A stretch of DNA of 37,579 nucleotides from Myxococcales bacterium (GTDB lineage: Bacteria > Myxococcota > UBA727 > JABDBI01): the NCBI GenBank assembly GCA_947445025.1, contig CANFCB010000010.1, forward strand, positions 1-37,579. The letters are read 5' to 3'. Under the pieces are notes generated by a model that saw only the letters and a list, made by a program, of their open reading frames with translations, had not been told where the DNA came from and made no database searches. The position numbers and the translations under genes were made by a program. Positions within the stretch are counted from its first letter, which is position 1. Each line of letters starts with the position of its first letter. Below are positions 34,801 to 37,579 of this stretch, piece by piece.

Positions 34801-35071
34801 TTTGAGCCTGTGTAAACAAAACCAATTAGACATGGGCCTAAGTGCCGACTCCCCCATCATCCCCATTATAATTGGCAACTCAATAAAAGCACTTTTAGTA
34901 TCAGAAAAACTGGTGCAATCTGGTATTAATGTTTTGCCAATTATTTATCCTGCCGTCGAAGATCATCTGTCACGCTTGCGATTTTTTATGACATCCTGTC
35001 ATAGCGACAGTCAAATCAGACACACAGTAGAAATTTTAAGCAAGGAAATGAAAGCATGCGCATCTTTGTAA
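31853..35071 (+). CDS. Trifunctional fusion: fatty acyl-AMP ligase, acyl carrier domain, alpha-oxoamine synthase
   Basis: The 1072-residue protein has three parts. Residues 1 to about 560 are a fatty acyl-AMP ligase: AVPAYPPDP, the P-loop YTSGSTSNPKG near 170, SWLPPYHDMGLIGG, GLAETTLYVCGG, LRTGDLGF near 432 and SSGKIQRHA near 541. Residues about 580-650 are an acyl carrier domain with the phosphopantetheine site FGLDSL, Ser608. Residues about 670-1065 are a PLP alpha-oxoamine synthase: Asp884 and His887 in DEAHSIG and the Schiff-base Lys919 in GTLSKSF. Such synthases join an acyl thioester to an amino acid with loss of CO2. A fatty acid would thus be activated, held and condensed in one chain. 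Residues about 564-577 (SKKSPLEKGGANS) come from a palindromic repeat. The start follows AAGGTGATG. The overlapping reductase gene makes a sphingoid-base-like product likely. Confidence 0.95.
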   Translation: MSIAVPATLVELAELRAETFLHTAAYTFISRIAEKSCVTFSQLDTRARAIAATLLDIKAKNQRALLLYVPGLDYIEAFFGCLYAGVVAVPAYPPDPTRLSRTLPRLQNIIDDSQAYVIMSTSSIESLAKDMFIQGDKQAIKWLSTDLIPDSRSSSWKTPKIHPKTIAFLQYTSGSTSNPKGVILTHQNLFANLELIEKEVLQGANHIGVSWLPPYHDMGLIGGILHPMFANFPVVLMSPLDFLSQPLLWLKAISEYKATFSGAPNFAYELCVKRITPAQRDILDLSSWSVAANGAEPIRQETMENFSAYFAASGFKKAALFPCYGLAETTLYVCGGNEPGLWSTIAVDAKSLENGVVNSVNGGPSRTLVGCGRPRYDQEIRIVDKDKKISLRDCCVGEIWLKHPSVAQGYFRQIEKSKETFAAFLSDGSGPFLRTGDLGFLKNGELFITGRQKDLIIIRGRNHYPQDIEKTVEEAHSNIRFGCVAAFSTEQDDHENLVIVAECKNPQHAEETIAAIAKAIVTEHGLNTNNIFLIEAKSIPKTSSGKIQRHACKEMFKNGTLDIVSKKSPLEKGGANSQIEACVVQVLGLAPNTLINPDEPLVSFGLDSLMRQELIGALENLIQHPLTDLAIDEKTTVNSLVKYLKSNPASANISLTSVSPKTTTPSNIPTEYARFDQLPGYLALKAQFENLEMMGIKNPYFTEHEGLVRDTTTVHGHSLINFSNYNYIGMAGHPEVSAAAKDAIDTYGTSVSASRLVSGERPLHVALEKKIAQWIGVEDAIVYVSGHGTNVSTIGHLFEQGDLIVHDSLSHNSILLGCQLSKAKSMPFPHNDWQSLDRILAQHRHQYKRVLIVIEGIYSMDGDIPDLAKYIEIKQRHQAFLMVDEAHSIGVLGKTGRGLAEHAHVSPKDVDLWMGTLSKSFASCGGYIAGCKAVVEYLRYSSPGFVYSVGLSPPNAAASLKSLEILEKEPERVQKLKNNSKLFLSLCKQNQLDMGLSADSPIIPIIIGNSIKALLVSEKLVQSGINVLPIIYPAVEDHLSRLRFFMTSCHSDSQIRHTVEILSKEMKACASL
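33552..33573. repeat. Palindromic element inside the fusion gene, coding copy
   Basis: The core AGTCCCCCTTAGAAAAAGGG followed by GG is a near-palindrome and shares at least 21 bases, inverted, with 16883-16903. It falls between the ligase and carrier domains and is translated in frame as part of KKSPLEKGG, so it lengthens a flexible linker without breaking either domain. Confidence 0.65.
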
Positions 35072-36024
35072 CCGGAGCAAATGGATTCATTGGTTCTGTC
35101 GTGGTTAGAAAATTGCTAGAGCAAAAGCACCAGGTCAAATGCTTACTGCGATCCAGTAGTGATCTATCCCGCATCAAAAATCTGGATTTTGAAAAAACCC
35201 TAGGCGACGTGCGCGATAAAACCTCTTTGCTCACAGGCATGAAAGATTGCGACGCGGTAATTCACTTGGCAAGTTTATCAAGTTGGAATGATATCTGCTC
35301 GCCGCTTATGCATGACGTTGTTGTTTCTGGCAGTCAAAATGTTTTGCAAGCTGCAAAAGTTTCAGGAAATCTGCGCACTATTTTTGTCAGCAGTGTCGCC
35401 GCTGTCAATGGAAGCAAAACGCCCATCGTGCAAAATGAAAAAAGTCTATGTACACTCAATTTAGATAAATACGTCTACGCTAAAGCAAAAATCACCGTCG
35501 AGAAGCTATGTCTTGAGGCCCATCGACAGGGCTGTCCGGTTATTATTGTTAACCCCGCCGAGGTTTATGGCCCCCATGACACCAGTTTGAACACTGCCGG
35601 AAACTTGGTAGATTTTGCTAAAAGCTCTCCAGTGCTTGTCTGCAAAGGTGGAACCAGCATTGTTTACGTCGATGATGTTGCCGATGGTATTATTGCTGCA
35701 CTCAAAAAAGGCCGCAGCGGCGAACGCTATATCTTAGGCGGTGATAACCTGGCTGTCGAAGACCTGGCGCTTCTAACGCTCAAGATTTTAGGTAAAAACA
35801 AAAAAGTACTACGCATTCCCAACTGGTTACTTTCGTCAGCAGCATCAGTTGCAGATAGCTTGCGATTACCTTTTCCCATCAATCCTAAAGTCGTCCCCTA
35901 TGCCACGCTTTATTGGTTCATGGATAATCAAAAAGCGCGCGCGGAGCTAGGCATTCATTTTCGCGACGCGACGCAAACGCTAGCTCCCACACTGCAGTGG
36001 CTGACCGAAGCAAAATATATCTAA
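35056..36024 (+). CDS. NAD(P)-dependent extended short-chain dehydrogenase/epimerase, possible ketone reductase
   Basis: The 322-residue protein begins with the Rossmann motif TGANGFIGSVVVRKLL and has DAVIHLASLSSW, a Ser-containing FVSSVAAVNG and YVYAK, which supplies the Tyr and Lys of the active site. The later RYILGG and NPAEVYGPHD segments are typical of the extended SDR class. Its ATG overlaps the end of the fusion gene by 16 bases, so the two are translated together. Extended SDRs of this kind act as 3-ketosphinganine or ceramide-type reductases in bacterial sphingolipid loci, which suggests it reduces the ketone made by the oxoamine synthase. That function is inferred from context; epimerases and dehydratases share the fold. 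Confidence 0.88.
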   Translation: MRIFVTGANGFIGSVVVRKLLEQKHQVKCLLRSSSDLSRIKNLDFEKTLGDVRDKTSLLTGMKDCDAVIHLASLSSWNDICSPLMHDVVVSGSQNVLQAAKVSGNLRTIFVSSVAAVNGSKTPIVQNEKSLCTLNLDKYVYAKAKITVEKLCLEAHRQGCPVIIVNPAEVYGPHDTSLNTAGNLVDFAKSSPVLVCKGGTSIVYVDDVADGIIAALKKGRSGERYILGGDNLAVEDLALLTLKILGKNKKVLRIPNWLLSSAASVADSLRLPFPINPKVVPYATLYWFMDNQKARAELGIHFRDATQTLAPTLQWLTEAKYI

Positions 36025-36064
36025 AACTGCAATGCCAATATTTTGTCAACAGACCAGTTTATAT

Positions 36065-36583
36065 TCAAGTTTGTCGCAGCGAATTCATGATAGCCTCGTG
36101 CTGGCCACTGGTTAAACCACTCAATATTTGTATTTCTTGCGAAGTGTACTGACCTATTTGTTGTAGCGCGTTATTCATATTTTGTTCACGGGCAGCGAAA
36201 GCATTTTGTTCACTCTTAATTCGCTCTTCATTCACAAAAGTATTTTCCCTTTTTTGCAGCTCAGCCTTGTGTTTTGCAAGTGCCATCAAGTCTTCCATTT
36301 TTCTTTTTTTATCACGCTCAGAGCTACTATTAATTTCCAACGAGAGATAAGCCAGCCTATCTTCAATCGAACAAGCCCCCCGCGTCAACGGTAAAACAAG
36401 TGAGAAGATGGCAGCTGAGATGCTTCTTGCTCTTTCATTATTCTTAAGCTGATTATCAAAAGCAAATGTCCCCCAGGTAGCCAGGAATTGGTCGTCGTCA
36501 TACTGGATGCCAGCCGGTGCTGGCATGACAACACCGGGAGAGGGAACGCTTCTTAAAGAAATTCCACCGATGGGATTTGGCAT
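36065..36583 (-). CDS. Coiled-coil protein of unknown function
   Basis: The ATG at 36583 is chosen because AGGAG lies 6 bases upstream; an in-frame TTG at 36598 is part of that ribosome-binding region. The 172-residue product starts with a Pro/Gly-rich region, then about 100 residues of charged heptad-like helix (RDKKRKMEDLMALAKHKAEL and following) and a Gln/Ser-rich end. No signal peptide or membrane segment is visible. Residues about 15-23 (VMPAPAGIQ) derive from a palindromic repeat. It lies between the reductase gene and rseP, on the rseP strand. A regulatory or structural role is possible but unsupported. Confidence 0.6.
   Translation of the reverse strand: MPNPIGGISLRSVPSPGVVMPAPAGIQYDDDQFLATWGTFAFDNQLKNNERARSISAAIFSLVLPLTRGACSIEDRLAYLSLEINSSSERDKKRKMEDLMALAKHKAELQKRENTFVNEERIKSEQNAFAAREQNMNNALQQIGQYTSQEIQILSGLTSGQHEAIMNSLRQT
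36507..36526. repeat. Perfect palindrome inside the coiled-coil gene
   Basis: ATGCCAGC and GCTGGCAT (8-base exact arms) enclose CGGT. Read on the minus strand in the gene frame, the element encodes MPAPAGIQ, the peptide typical of a common dispersed bacterial palindrome that often reads VIPAxAGIQ. It sits in the flexible N-terminal region of the protein. Confidence 0.6.
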
Positions 36584-36656
36584 AGGCAACTCCTGCAACT
36601 TAGATAGTAGTATTATCGGTCAGGAGTTATTATTGGCGAATACTAGATCACTAGAT

Positions 36657-37579
36657 TTATCCAGCTGTATCAAACAGCCGGGAGAAATCGTTAAACAAAG
36701 CCACTGCAGTCAAAGCTAAAATAAACATCATGCCTATTTGCATAGCCAATTGCCGAGTCTTCAAACTCAAGGGCCGACGCTGCACTGCTTCAATCCCAAA
36801 CATAAGCAAATGCCCACCATCCAACACTGGAATCGGCAACAGATTGAGCAAACCTAAATTCACGCTGACCAGCGACATCACATAGATATAAAAAGCAATT
36901 CCCTGCGCCGCAGCCTGCCCGGCCACACCAAAAATCATGATCGGTCCACCCAACTCAGAAACTGGCACTTGAAAACTAAGCAACATCCACAAAGATTTCA
37001 AAGTCATCACAATCAAATCGCCAGTGCGTTCTAGTGATCTACGCAATGCTTCAAAAACGCCAACTTGGCGAACCGCCACTGGGCCCTCAGCATAAGCTTG
37101 AGTCATTTGCTCCCCAAATACTTTGCCTGCTGGTGGGGCAAATTGAGAATCACTCGCTGAAGCAGCTTTTAAACGAAACGTTGCTAAAAAATACGTGTCA
37201 CCTCGTACAATTGCTGCCACATGATGGTCATCTGGCGCTTGCTCAAATGCCCTGTAAACTTCCACCCAAGCAGATACCGGTTTACCATCGAGAGATATAA
37301 GACGATCGCCGGCCTGCAATCCTAATTCATTGGCCGTACTTTCAGCTTCAACACCAACCAGCGATCCATCAACGAATGCCAAACCACGCTGCGAACCTAT
37401 TTGTGTCTGCACCATATTTATTGACGCTGCGGTTTGTTTGATTTGCTTTTGAAAGGAAGCGTCTTCGAGTTCATCCTCGGTAACCGCATATCGTTTCATT
37501 TGCGAATCAAATTTAAAAATGGGTACAATATTCCCCTTCGCTGGCAATACCAGTGTAAGTATGGTTGCCTTGCCATCGG
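36657..37579 (-). CDS. rseP: Site-2 intramembrane zinc protease RseP, C-terminal part (5' end beyond window)
   Basis: The frame is open to the right edge, so the N-terminal HExxH zinc site and first helix lie outside. Visible parts are a PDZ domain (GVEAESTANELGLQAGDRLISLDGKPVSAW), membrane helices, and the second active-site motif NLLPIPVLDGGHLL, where the Asp completes zinc binding. RseP cleaves membrane-anchored anti-sigma factors such as RseA, releasing the envelope-stress sigma factor, and also clears signal peptides. A TTG at 37547 could look like a start but is internal. The gene ends about 74 bases before the coiled-coil gene start, which could be cotranscribed. Confidence 0.95.
   Translation of the reverse strand, partial: DGKATILTLVLPAKGNIVPIFKFDSQMKRYAVTEDELEDASFQKQIKQTAASINMVQTQIGSQRGLAFVDGSLVGVEAESTANELGLQAGDRLISLDGKPVSAWVEVYRAFEQAPDDHHVAAIVRGDTYFLATFRLKAASASDSQFAPPAGKVFGEQMTQAYAEGPVAVRQVGVFEALRRSLERTGDLIVMTLKSLWMLLSFQVPVSELGGPIMIFGVAGQAAAQGIAFYIYVMSLVSVNLGLLNLLPIPVLDGGHLLMFGIEAVQRRPLSLKTRQLAMQIGMMFILALTAVALFNDFSRLFDTAG

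Overview
This window looks like a chromosomal segment of a moderately AT-rich gammaproteobacterium. Core genes support this: queA-tgt-yajC-secD-secF in the usual order, a two-subunit glycyl-tRNA synthetase (glyQ-glyS), proS with an editing insert, a class A RNase P RNA and rseP. Several genes hint at a host-associated member of the Legionellales or a relative: a signal-peptide-bearing ankyrin/RING protein, an Npt-type nucleotide transporter, and a decayed kinase resembling the APH(9) spectinomycin kinase known from Legionella. That placement is inference from gene content, not a phylogeny.

Layout. 1-7.2 kb: a class 3 lipase cut by the left edge, two secreted subtilisin-family proteases, and between them proS with a small membrane-anchored protein. 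7.2-14.2 kb: a SpoIID-domain protein, then queA, tgt, yajC, secD and an enlarged secF. 14.2-16.7 kb: an orphan HcrB-like FAD/4Fe-4S subunit overlapping a bolA gene, then the ankyrin-RING gene abutting a Nudix gene. 16.7-22.9 kb: a repeat-rich spacer, an acyl-CoA dehydrogenase, the Npt-like transporter, a TIGR01777 epimerase, pdxH, rnpB and an rluB-type pseudouridine synthase. 23.0-25.5 kb: tRNA-Gly(CCC) followed by an accessory block of AbiEi/AbiEii toxin-antitoxin genes and the broken APH(9)-like gene. 25.5-29.4 kb: glyS and glyQ on the minus strand, then a cyclophilin lipoprotein. 29.4-36.0 kb: a large secreted protein of unknown function, a small four-helix membrane protein, a 1072-residue fusion of fatty acyl-AMP ligase, acyl carrier protein and alpha-oxoamine synthase, and an NAD-dependent reductase. 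36.0-37.6 kb: a coiled-coil protein and the C-terminal part of RseP, cut by the right edge.

The most interesting unit is the fusion plus reductase at 31.85-36.02 kb. One polypeptide appears to activate a fatty acid as acyl-AMP, load it on its own carrier domain and condense it with an amino acid on a PLP enzyme. The overlapping SDR gene could then reduce the ketone. This resembles bacterial sphingoid-base synthesis in one protein, although an aminoketone or hydroxyketone signal is also possible. Other notable points are palindromic repeats inside two coding regions, a SecF with a large periplasmic insert and an Asp-to-Asn change at a key transmembrane position, and an in-frame A7 slippery heptamer at the start of the AbiEii toxin gene. 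No stretch longer than about 235 bases lacks a gene.
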